From NCBI GenBank assembly GCA_001464165.1, contig LNEX01000371.1:1-15941 (forward strand): DNA of 15,941 bases, read 5' to 3'. The notes under the pieces are model-generated. The model searched no databases and was not told the DNA's origin. It saw nothing but the letters and a program-made list of their open reading frames with translations. The translations under genes were made by a program, and so were the position numbers. Below are positions 1 through 6,929 of the stretch, piece by piece; the stretch's first letter is position 1, and each line of letters opens with the position of its first letter. This DNA is from a bacterium Ga0077546 (GTDB lineage Bacteria > Cyanobacteriota > Vampirovibrionia > Obscuribacterales > Obscuribacteraceae).

Positions 1-1
1 C

Positions 2-901
2 TGGATGCCCCAAGAAATCAGCATGAGCCGCGATATTGCTCTGTGGAAAGATCCTAATGGTTTGACTGCTGACGAGCGCACCATTATCAAACGCAACTTG
101 GGCTTCTTCTCTACTGCCGATTCTTTGGTGGCAAACAATTTGGTGTTGGCAATTTACCGCCATATCACTAATCCTGAGTGTCGGCAGTATCTACTTCGTC
201 AGGCTTTTGAAGAGGCTGTTCACACCCATGCCTATCAGTATGTGGTGGAGAGCCTTGCCCTTGACGAAGGCGAAATCTTCAACATGTACCGCGAGATTCC
301 ATCTATCTACGCCAAAGACGTTTTCCAACTACAGTTCACTCAAGAGTTGGCTGACCCTAACTTCAAGACTGGCACTGTAGAGAGTGATCGTCGCTTCTTG
401 CGCAATCTAATTGGCTATTACGTGATTATGGAAGGCTTGTTCTTCTATGTTGGTTTTGTGCAAATGCTTAGCTTTGGTCGTCAAAACAAAATGACTGGTG
501 CCTCTGAGCAATTCCAGTACATCATGCGCGACGAATCTATGCACCTCAATTTTGGCGTCGACATGATCAATTCGATCAAACTTGAAAATCCTCACCTCTG
601 GACTGCTGACTTCCAACAAGAAATTGTTGACCTAGTCAAAGAAGGTGTTGAGCTTGAGTATGCTTATGCAGTTGACACCATGCCACGGGGCGTACTAGGC
701 CTAAATGCTCAAATGTTCTCTGAATATCTGCGCTTTGTGGCTAACCGTCGTCTCAAGCAGATTGGTTTGCCAGAGGCTTATGTTGGGGCGAAGAACCCCT
801 TCCCTTGGATGAGCGAGATGATTGACTTGAAGAAAGAAAAGAATTTCTTTGAGACCCGCGTTATCGACTATCAAACCGGTGGAGCACTGAGCTGGGATTA
901 A
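2..901 (+). CDS. nrdB: Ribonucleoside-diphosphate reductase small subunit (R2), 5' end outside window
   Basis: This is the small subunit of class I ribonucleotide reductase, which holds the radical cofactor used by the large subunit to make dNTPs in the cytoplasm. The reading frame is open at the window edge (a Trp codon precedes the first ATG at 5), so the true N-terminus, roughly 50 residues by comparison with the family, lies upstream. Numbering from the ATG at 5, all six metal ligands are visible: D39, E70, H73, E143, E177 and H180. The radical tyrosine position is Y77 (E70+7). From memory the overall sequence is very close to the Chlamydia R2, including the C-terminal PFPWMSE and FFETRVI motifs. 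Chlamydia has Glu at the first ligand and Phe at the radical site, so this protein has the classical Asp/Tyr set in a Chlamydia-like framework. A large-subunit gene probably lies just upstream, out of view. Confidence 0.95.
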   Translation, partial: WMPQEISMSRDIALWKDPNGLTADERTIIKRNLGFFSTADSLVANNLVLAIYRHITNPECRQYLLRQAFEEAVHTHAYQYVVESLALDEGEIFNMYREIPSIYAKDVFQLQFTQELADPNFKTGTVESDRRFLRNLIGYYVIMEGLFFYVGFVQMLSFGRQNKMTGASEQFQYIMRDESMHLNFGVDMINSIKLENPHLWTADFQQEIVDLVKEGVELEYAYAVDTMPRGVLGLNAQMFSEYLRFVANRRLKQIGLPEAYVGAKNPFPWMSEMIDLKKEKNFFETRVIDYQTGGALSWD

Positions 902-923
902 CTAACTACATCTTGAAAAGCAA

Positions 924-953
924 GGGTCGGCTGCAAAGTCGGCCCTTTTTTTT
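924..953 (+). terminator. Intrinsic terminator after the R2 gene
   Basis: An 8-bp stem (924-931 with 938-945, two G-U pairs) closes a 6-base loop, and eight T residues follow directly. It lies 23 bases after the R2 stop codon and before the response regulator promoter region, so it should separate the two transcription units. Confidence 0.9.
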
Positions 954-978
954 GATTTGCTTTATTTACTGATAATAT
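952..978 (+). promoter_or_regulatory. Candidate promoter with extended -10 for the response regulator gene
   Basis: TAATAT at 973-978 is preceded by TG at 970-971, which makes an extended -10 element. A weak -35 (TTGATT, 952-957) sits 15 bases upstream of it. Transcription from here would start near 985, which is downstream of the ATG at 981 and upstream of the ATG at 1002. This is pattern reading only. Confidence 0.35.
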
Positions 979-1001
979 GAATGGTGTTAAATGAGACAGC
1001 C

Positions 1002-1673
1002 ATGGCCAAGCTCTTACTTGTAGACGATGACGAAGAATTGAGCTCTATCTTATCTGAGTGGCTGGCCACAGAAGGTAACATTGTTGAATGTGCCAATTGC
1101 GGCGAAGATGCTCTCTCTCGTCTCAAGCTTTATCAGTACGACCTGGTTATTCTCGACGTTGGCATGCCCGATATTGACGGCTTTGAAGTCTGTCGGCGCT
1201 ATCGCCTCGCTGGCGGCATGCTGCCCATTATCATGCTCACCGGTAAAGGTAATATCAACGATAAAACCGCTGGTTTTGATGCCGGTGCCGATGACTATTT
1301 GACCAAACCTTTCCACCCCAAAGAGTTGAACGTGCGCATCAAGGCTCTCATGCGCAGGCCCACTCAGATTGTCTCTGAGCAGCTGGTGGCCAAACATTTG
1401 ACCATTGATACAGCAGCCCGCAAAGTGCTAATTGAAGGAAGCGAAATTAAGCTGTTGCCTCAAGAATTTGCTCTGCTTGAGTTTTTTATACGTCACCCTA
1501 ATCGTGTCTTTAGTTCAGACGAAATACTCGATAAGGTTTGGTCTAATGAAAAAGATACGGCCAACGATACTGTGCGGGTTCACATAAATAAGTTGCGCAA
1601 GAAAATTGACCGCGAGGGTTTGCCCGTGCTGATTCGAACTATCCACGGTAGCGGCTATATTCTAGACTTGTAG
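1002..1673 (+). CDS. OmpR/PhoB-family DNA-binding response regulator (orphan)
   Basis: This is a two-component response regulator with an N-terminal receiver and a C-terminal winged-helix DNA-binding domain, so it should control transcription when phosphorylated. Numbered from the ATG at 1002, the receiver has the acidic pair D8/D9, phospho-acceptor D52 in LDVGMPD, T80 in the MLTG strand and K102 in the TKPF motif. The OmpR-type effector domain covers about residues 125-223 and ends in the typical TIHGSGYIL motif. I chose 1002 over the in-frame ATG at 981 because the product then begins MAKLLLVDDD, as is normal for the family, and because the likely promoter would start transcription after 981. 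No histidine kinase gene adjoins it. The gene converges on the next one with only 5 bases between stop codons. Confidence 0.93.
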   Translation: MAKLLLVDDDEELSSILSEWLATEGNIVECANCGEDALSRLKLYQYDLVILDVGMPDIDGFEVCRRYRLAGGMLPIIMLTGKGNINDKTAGFDAGADDYLTKPFHPKELNVRIKALMRRPTQIVSEQLVAKHLTIDTAARKVLIEGSEIKLLPQEFALLEFFIRHPNRVFSSDEILDKVWSNEKDTANDTVRVHINKLRKKIDREGLPVLIRTIHGSGYILDL

Positions 1674-1678
1674 AGAAG

Positions 1679-2542
1679 CTATTGATCTTGTTTCGGCTGC
1701 CTAGGGCTGGGGCTGAGATTGCTTGTCCTTGGCTTAAGTGGAATTGACCTGGCCTGAGCTGGGTCGAGCAGCGTCGATTCGCGCAGCATTTGGCGGGCCT
1801 GTAGGTTAAGGGCGAAGGCTCGGGGTTGAATCTTCCATTCGCCTTCAAATGGTTTGCTCAACACGTAGATTAAGGCCATGTTGCCCCCTAAGGCAATGGC
1901 GACAAAGGCAATTACCACTGAGTGGAAAAGCGAATTGCTTTTGACGTAGAAGAAGGTGAAGGCCAGCACAATTATTGCTCCAGCTAAAAGGATAGGGCCT
2001 AGCAGGTGCTCTCTCGTATTGTTCAAGGTCAGTAGGCGCTCGCGGCGGCCTGCACCGACCGTGTCTAGACTCTCTAGCATGCTGGCTTGCAGATTAGACT
2101 CGCCATCGTGAGTCGGATGAATCAAGACCACTTCATCATTAAGGAGGCAGAAGGTCTCAAATACTGCCTGACTAACCTGGCCTTTGGCTAGGGCCGGCCA
2201 TTCATCGCTAATAACCAGCTGGCAATAGCGCTCGCATAATCCTTGTATCTGGCCGCGAGATGGTTCTTGTAACCCTCTTGAAAAACGGTAAATCTCTGAG
2301 ACGCTTGCTGCTTCGTTGTCTACAGCTCTTTCCAGGTTCTGATACTGGTCCAGGGCGGCGGCCACAAGTAGGCCTAGAATTAGAGAGACTAGGGTGCCGA
2401 CTATATTAAACATGGCATCTAAGAAAGTTTGATGCTCGCTAATGTCAATGGGCCTCAGTAGCTTGCGTGTAAGAGCAAAGCTAGCCATGGCCAAGATGGC
2501 TGAACCAAGGCAGACAACTATAACAATGGGAAGCCCGGACAT
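1679..2542 (-). CDS. DUF4239 (bestrophin-like) membrane protein
   Basis: This is a four-helix membrane protein of the DUF4239 family, whose function is not established. Predicted transmembrane segments lie at about residues 4-23, 44-64, 182-200 and 206-229, with a soluble, mostly helical region of about 115 residues between the second and third. The family pattern is clear: a hydrophobic segment followed by a conserved NEAA region (76-79), an RRERLL stretch before the third helix, and the LSKPFEGEW motif just after the last helix (228-236). The Pro/Ser-rich tail after about residue 255 looks disordered. An AAAGG-type ribosome binding site precedes the ATG at 2542. It is transcribed away from the small secreted protein gene and toward the response regulator, and no terminator is visible between the two converging genes. 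Confidence 0.8.
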   Translation of the reverse strand: MSGLPIVIVVCLGSAILAMASFALTRKLLRPIDISEHQTFLDAMFNIVGTLVSLILGLLVAAALDQYQNLERAVDNEAASVSEIYRFSRGLQEPSRGQIQGLCERYCQLVISDEWPALAKGQVSQAVFETFCLLNDEVVLIHPTHDGESNLQASMLESLDTVGAGRRERLLTLNNTREHLLGPILLAGAIIVLAFTFFYVKSNSLFHSVVIAFVAIALGGNMALIYVLSKPFEGEWKIQPRAFALNLQARQMLRESTLLDPAQARSIPLKPRTSNLSPSPRQPKQDQ

Positions 2543-2641
2543 ATTTAGGTACCTTTCTCTGTGTCAGCCAAATTCGTTGTACATAAGTATTGGCGGTTTC
2601 TGACCTTGCTTCAAGTGCGATTTTTAACTCTGATTTGAAAA

Positions 2642-2669
2642 TTCACTGTTCTGTTTACAACTCGATAAC
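2642..2669 (+). promoter_or_regulatory. Weak candidate promoter for the secreted protein gene at 2747
   Basis: TTCACT (2642-2647) and GATAAC (2664-2669) are separated by 16 bases and each matches four of six consensus positions. An alternative is TTTACA at 2654 with TATTAA at 2680, but the 20-base spacing is poor. The 204-base gap between the divergent genes at 2542 and 2747 must hold promoters for both. Confidence 0.2.
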
Positions 2670-2746
2670 AAAATGTCGCTATTAATAGAGAGGAAGCCAC
2701 GAGCTACACGCAAGATGCTCTTTACCTTGTCAGCGAGGTCATTGCC

Positions 2747-3286
2747 ATGCTCAACCGAATTGTATCTTCCATCATTTTCATAGCGTTTTTGGCTTTAGGT
2801 TTTATCTTGGCCGGCCCTGCCGCGCAGGCGCAAATGATTGAGGAAGTACAACAAGCCGAGGGGGCGCCCGCAGTCGTGCAGGAGCACCGCAGTCGCTCAG
2901 GTTGGGAGCAGCCGCTAGTAGAAAAAGAGAATAACCTGAAACATTATTATTGGACCGAAATTGACCGCAACAAAGCTGCCTACAAAGTGATCAACCGAGC
3001 CGGCACTGGTTATAGCGTTATGCCTAGAACAGCAAGTGATTGCAAGCCAAAGGTTTTGCCTCCTCGTGCCAACAAGAACATTTGGGGCGACCTCAACGGT
3101 GCTAATAGTGACTTGAACGGTCGCATTCGCCCAGCGATTGTTGCTCAGGCTCGCTCTCAACCCGCTGTCTATTCTTATAGTGGCAGCAGTTATGGCAATG
3201 CTTACGGCAAAGTTTCGCCATCCTATTCCAGCAGTAATTCAGCGAATGCCAGCAAGAACGTCAACGGACGCGTCATGTCTTACTAG
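2747..3286 (+). CDS. Small secreted protein of unknown family
   Basis: I do not recognise a family for this 179-residue protein. It has a clear Sec signal peptide: a short basic start, a hydrophobic core at about residues 6-22, and a probable cleavage site after AQA near residue 28. The mature part has a charged, aromatic central region (about 47-110) and a single cysteine (C99). Two copies of DLNG lie close together (115-118 and 122-125), and a related NGRV occurs near the C-terminus. The last 40 residues are rich in Tyr, Ser, Gly and Asn and look disordered or adhesive. The start is supported by GAGG at 2735-2738, eight bases before the ATG. It stands alone on the plus strand, and its 3' end meets the oppositely oriented oxidoreductase gene after 15 bases. 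Export is well supported; the role is unknown. Confidence 0.75.
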   Translation: MLNRIVSSIIFIAFLALGFILAGPAAQAQMIEEVQQAEGAPAVVQEHRSRSGWEQPLVEKENNLKHYYWTEIDRNKAAYKVINRAGTGYSVMPRTASDCKPKVLPPRANKNIWGDLNGANSDLNGRIRPAIVAQARSQPAVYSYSGSSYGNAYGKVSPSYSSSNSANASKNVNGRVMSY

Positions 3287-3301
3287 GCACTCTCTAATAA
3301 C

Positions 3302-4327
3302 TTAAATGCTGAGGACGATTTTGCCAAAGTGTTTGCCGCTTTCCATATATTGCAACGCCGGTATTATTTCCTCAGCACTAAAGACTTTGTCGATAATTGG
3401 TTTGAGCTTGTGGGCTGTAATTGCCCGATTCATATCGTCAAACATGCTACGCGAGCCAACAAAAACGCCATGAAGACGAATAGATTTCATCAGAATCGGT
3501 ACTGGATTTACCTGCCCGGCAGCCAGCACGCCAATTAAGCTGACGTGTCCGCCCATGCGCACAGCATTGAGCGATCGATCAAGAGTGCCAGCACCACCAA
3601 TTTCAACTACATGATCGACGCCTCTGCCGTTGGTGTATTCGATTACAGCTTCGTCCCATTTCTCGTTGTTTTTGTAGTTGATTGTGTGTGCTGCTCCCAT
3701 TTCTTTTAGACGGGCGAGCTTTTGCTCTGAACTAGATGTAGCAATGACCGTGGCTCCAGCCATGCGAGCAAATTGCATAGCAAAGATTGACACTCCGCCG
3801 GTTCCCATAACTAAAACGGTGTCTCCTGCTTTGACCTTACCATTCACTACTAAGCCATGCCAGGCCGTTAGCGCCGCACAGGGTAGCGTTGCTGCTTCTT
3901 CGTAACTAAGATGGTCTGGCACGTGGGTGAGTGCATCTTGATCTATTAGGCGATACTCTTGCAGCATGCCGTCGACAAAGCCACCTAGGGCAGTTTTGGC
4001 AATGGCATTGTCAACTTCTCCACTAATCCAATCGGTCATAAAATTGGGTGATACCCGATCGCCCACTTTAACGCGTGTAACAGAGCCGCCAATTTCTATT
4101 ACTTCGCCAGCGCCATCAGAGAGGGGCACTATGGGTAGTGGCAAGGCTTTACTGTAATAACCTTTGGACACTAGAATGTCGCGATAATTCAATGAAGCAG
4201 CCTTGATCCTCACTAATACTTGCGTACCGTGGGGGCGTTTGATTGCTTTTTCGGTCGCTTTTATGTCTTCAATGTTGAAGCTGCCAAGCTGGAATGCCTT
4301 GAAATTTGTAGTAGCAATATTTGACAT
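3302..4327 (-). CDS. Zinc-free MDR-family NAD(P)-dependent oxidoreductase
   Basis: This is a cytoplasmic medium-chain dehydrogenase/reductase with an N-terminal GroES-like domain and a Rossmann domain. The nucleotide-binding motif GTGGVS is at residues 175-180, and the Ser-rich end of the next strand (198-200) favours NADPH over NADH. The protein has one cysteine (C150), and the usual zinc-ligand segment reads SLNYRDIL (45-52), so neither the catalytic nor the structural zinc site exists. It therefore resembles quinone oxidoreductase-like or MDR7-type members more than true alcohol dehydrogenases. Its substrate cannot be told from sequence. It begins 14 bases after the flavin oxidoreductase stop codon on the same strand, with GGTGG just upstream of the ATG, so the two genes are very likely co-transcribed and may act on related carbonyl or enone substrates. 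Confidence 0.88.
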   Translation of the reverse strand: MSNIATTNFKAFQLGSFNIEDIKATEKAIKRPHGTQVLVRIKAASLNYRDILVSKGYYSKALPLPIVPLSDGAGEVIEIGGSVTRVKVGDRVSPNFMTDWISGEVDNAIAKTALGGFVDGMLQEYRLIDQDALTHVPDHLSYEEAATLPCAALTAWHGLVVNGKVKAGDTVLVMGTGGVSIFAMQFARMAGATVIATSSSEQKLARLKEMGAAHTINYKNNEKWDEAVIEYTNGRGVDHVVEIGGAGTLDRSLNAVRMGGHVSLIGVLAAGQVNPVPILMKSIRLHGVFVGSRSMFDDMNRAITAHKLKPIIDKVFSAEEIIPALQYMESGKHFGKIVLSI

Positions 4328-4341
4328 TTTCCACCTTTTTT

Positions 4342-5514
4342 CTAGATTGCGTATGAGTAATTGGCCGGTAAAACAGATTTGGCTTTGAGGCCAAGTTCTT
4401 CTTCAAGAGCTTGGGCTGCGTGGTATGGCCAATAGGGATCGCGCATTAGTTGGCGCGCCAATAGAACAATATCGGCTTGACCGGAGGTAATTATTTCGTT
4501 AGCTTGTTTGGCATCAGTGATCATTCCGACTGCCGCTGTTGCTATTTTTGCTTCGGCCCGGACTTTCTCGGCCAGTGGTACTTGCCAGCCTGGGCCATAG
4601 GCATAATGATCACCAGGGCGCACGTAGGCACTGCTGCAATCGACTAAATCAACACCGAGTTCTTTCAAAATTTTTGCCAACTCTACTGAGGCGTCAACTG
4701 TCCAGCCGCCTTCAACCCAGTCAGAGGCAGAGAGCCGAACGGCTAAAGGTAAGTTTTCAGGCCAGACTTGACGCACTAGTTTGGTGGTCTCAACGATCAT
4801 GCGTGTGCGATTTTCGAAACTGCCACCATATTCATCAGTGCGAAAATTGGCTAGAGGTGAATAAAAGCTGTTGAGCAAATAGCCATGGGCTCCGTGAATT
4901 TCAAGCCATTTGAAGCCGGCTTTGAAAGCGCGGCTAGCGGCAGTTTGGAAAGCCAGCTGAACTTCTTTTATTTCGTTAATTGTTAATTCGTGAGGAGGCC
5001 GAGAGCCTGGGGTGAAAGGAACTGGGGAAGGGGCGACCGGCAACCAGCCACCGTCAGCTTCGCTTAGTTCTTGTTTCTCGTGGCGATTGCCGACTTTCCA
5101 GGGGTTCTTGGTTGAGGCTTTGCGACCGGCATGGGCAATTTGGATACCTGGTACGGCTCCGAATTGTTCAATAAACTCAGTTATTTTTTTGAGCATTGCG
5201 ATATGGTCATCTTTGTAGAGGCCTAAGTCATCAGGCGAAATGCGGCCGCGAGCCTCAACACCGCTGGCTTCTAAAATAACTAAGCCAGCCCCACCGATAG
5301 CCCTTGAGCCTAGGTGAACCAGGTGCCAGTCGCTAGCAAAGCCGTCAACGCTGGCGTATTGGCACATTGGTGAAACACCTATGCGGTTGCGCAGAGTGAC
5401 GCTGCGTAGAGTGAAAGGGCTGAAGAGATTTGACCCTGATTTTTCACTTTGCTCATTGGACTTTTCTTGGGCGCTCTCTGGCGCGTCTTTCTCAGTGCTT
5501 GTGCTGTTCGACAT
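4342..5514 (-). CDS. Old yellow enzyme-type NADH:flavin oxidoreductase (YqjM-like)
   Basis: This is an FMN-dependent ene-reductase of the YqjM class. It is expected to reduce activated C=C bonds with NAD(P)H in the cytoplasm. Numbered from the ATG at 5514 (390 residues), the class-specific MCQY motif provides C51 and Y53, the HAGRKA motif is at 128-133, the substrate-binding histidines are H207 and H210 in EIHGAHGYL, and the phosphate-binding arginines lie in RQLMRDP (354-360). The frame is open back to 5601, but 5514 is the likely start because GGAG lies six bases before it. The added upstream residues look unlike the family. Residues 1-28 form a Ser/Glu/Lys-rich, probably disordered extension. 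It is the first gene of a two-gene operon with the MDR oxidoreductase. Confidence 0.93.
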   Translation of the reverse strand: MSNSTSTEKDAPESAQEKSNEQSEKSGSNLFSPFTLRSVTLRNRIGVSPMCQYASVDGFASDWHLVHLGSRAIGGAGLVILEASGVEARGRISPDDLGLYKDDHIAMLKKITEFIEQFGAVPGIQIAHAGRKASTKNPWKVGNRHEKQELSEADGGWLPVAPSPVPFTPGSRPPHELTINEIKEVQLAFQTAASRAFKAGFKWLEIHGAHGYLLNSFYSPLANFRTDEYGGSFENRTRMIVETTKLVRQVWPENLPLAVRLSASDWVEGGWTVDASVELAKILKELGVDLVDCSSAYVRPGDHYAYGPGWQVPLAEKVRAEAKIATAAVGMITDAKQANEIITSGQADIVLLARQLMRDPYWPYHAAQALEEELGLKAKSVLPANYSYAI

Positions 5515-5520
5515 GAATTT

Positions 5521-5524
5521 CTCC
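5521..5524 (-). promoter_or_regulatory. Ribosome binding site deciding the start of the OYE gene
   Basis: GGAG on the minus strand lies six bases before the ATG at 5514. No comparable site was noted before the longer possible starts at 5535 and 5601. Confidence 0.7.
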
Positions 5525-5608
5525 AGGGTGTCCATCGGGCGGAAAGTAAGAATAGACCGGTCGTCTACGAAAGTCAAGCCTGCACAAAGAGCTTGGATCA
5601 TGCCCCTG

Positions 5609-5639
5609 TTGCTGTGCTTTTGAGCCTAGATTCTATATG
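5609..5639 (+). promoter_or_regulatory. Candidate promoter for the yellow/MRJP-like gene
   Basis: TTGCTG (5609-5614) is followed after 17-19 bases by TCTATA/TATATG (5632-5639). It would place the transcription start near 5645, which is after the ATG at 5637 and before the preferred start at 5682. This is weak, pattern-only evidence. Confidence 0.3.
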
Positions 5640-5681
5640 ATCTTTGTACGAAAGGTCTTAAATGGAGTAGGTGCAAATCTA

Positions 5682-6866
5682 ATGTCTCGTCAATGGCTAG
5701 GTTCTCAAAGAATCTCAAGAGCTGCATTATCGCCACTACTGGGGCTTATCTCTATAGCTCTGGCTATAGCCAGTACTAGTTTTCAGGTTAGCCATGCGCA
5801 AGGGGAGCGCCCCATACCTTCCCAGAAATTTATTGGCAACCTTGAGCCCGTTGCCTTTTTTGATGGAGCGATGCCAACAGGAGTGGCAGTCTCTGCTCAA
5901 GGCCGACAATTTGTCAGTTTCCCTCGTTGGGGTGATGACGTTCCATTTACAGTGGCCGAGATAGTTTGTGGCCAGGCTGTGGCCTATCCCAATGCTGAGA
6001 TTAATCGCGACGATGTCTTTGCGGTCACCGAGCATTTGCTATCTGTGCAATCTGTGGTGGTCGACGCCAGAGATAGGTTGTGGCTGCTCGATACAGGTAG
6101 TCCAAAGTTTGAACCGGTGGTCAAAGGGGCCGCCAAGCTCGTTTGTGTCGATCTTAAAAGCAATAAGGTAATCCAGACCATTTTCATGACGGCCAATACT
6201 GCCTTTTCAAGCACTTATCTGAACGATGTGCGTTTTGACCTTAGTCGGGGCAAGGCCGGTATGGCTTTTATTACTGATTCCTCTAGCAAATGCCCTGCCA
6301 TTATTGTTGTTGATTTAGCTAGCGGTGAGAGTTGGCGGCGCTTGAGCGATCATAGCTCTGTTAGGCCAGTCAGTGGCTTCCTTCCGATGATAGAAGGTGA
6401 GCCTCTGACTAATCTTTATGTAGGTGGTGATGGTATCGCCATTGGTGCCGATGGTAAGCGCTTGTTCTATTGCCCACTATCTAGTCGAAAGCTCTATAGC
6501 GTCAGTATTGATGCTCTTTGTGACCGTAAACTTAGTGATGATGATGTGGCAAAGACTGTTTGTGAAATAATTACAAAAGGGGCTTCTGATGGCCTTGAAA
6601 GCGATAGTCTAGGACGCATTTATGCTAGCAATTACGAACATAATGCCATTCATCGTATTTCGCTTAGTGGCAAGGATGAAACGCTGGTTTGCGATCCGCG
6701 GGTTTTGTGGCCAGACACCCTATGTCTAGCAAACGATGGCTATTTGTACTTTATCGTCAATCAGTTGCATCGCCAAGCACGCTTTCATGATGGTCAAGAC
6801 AAACGGCAAAAGCCCTATGTTCTCTTTCGAATTAAGGTCGACGCCAAGCCTGTGGCGCTAAAATAA
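5682..6866 (+). CDS. Secreted yellow/major royal jelly (MRJP) family beta-propeller protein
   Basis: This protein belongs to the yellow/MRJP family, best known from insects but also found in bacteria, where its biochemical role is not established. Numbered from the ATG at 5682 (394 residues), a signal peptide with a hydrophobic core at about 16-31 and cleavage after SHAQ near residue 40 precedes a six-bladed-propeller-like body. Family motifs in order are GVAVSAQGRQFVSFPRW (67-83), WLLDTG (134-139), LNDVRFD (180-186), FITDSS (196-201), GIAIGADGKRLFYCPLSSRK (251-270), DGLESD (303-308) and WPDTL (343-347). The frame also opens at an ATG at 5637, but GGAGTAGGTG lies before 5682 and the candidate promoter overlaps 5637. 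It is the first of five same-strand genes, 63 bases before the vWA gene. A lactonase-like or ligand-binding role is possible but unproved. Confidence 0.9.
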   Translation: MSRQWLGSQRISRAALSPLLGLISIALAIASTSFQVSHAQGERPIPSQKFIGNLEPVAFFDGAMPTGVAVSAQGRQFVSFPRWGDDVPFTVAEIVCGQAVAYPNAEINRDDVFAVTEHLLSVQSVVVDARDRLWLLDTGSPKFEPVVKGAAKLVCVDLKSNKVIQTIFMTANTAFSSTYLNDVRFDLSRGKAGMAFITDSSSKCPAIIVVDLASGESWRRLSDHSSVRPVSGFLPMIEGEPLTNLYVGGDGIAIGADGKRLFYCPLSSRKLYSVSIDALCDRKLSDDDVAKTVCEIITKGASDGLESDSLGRIYASNYEHNAIHRISLSGKDETLVCDPRVLWPDTLCLANDGYLYFIVNQLHRQARFHDGQDKRQKPYVLFRIKVDAKPVALK

Positions 6867-6929
6867 GGGAACATAGAAGATGTCTCTGCCGTCGTCTTAT
6901 CTTGTTAGAATTTGGTAGATAGCTAGTTT

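Noticed and set aside
1050..1397. A 115-residue antisense frame inside the response regulator gene.
   Set aside because: It covers the conserved receiver domain on the other strand and encodes nothing recognisable.
1674..1678. Possible bidirectional terminator between the converging response regulator and DUF4239 genes.
   Set aside because: Only five bases separate the stop codons, and no hairpin with a T run is visible.
5515..5601. N-terminal extension of the flavin oxidoreductase to 5601.
   Set aside because: A good ribosome binding site precedes 5514, and the extra residues do not look like the family.
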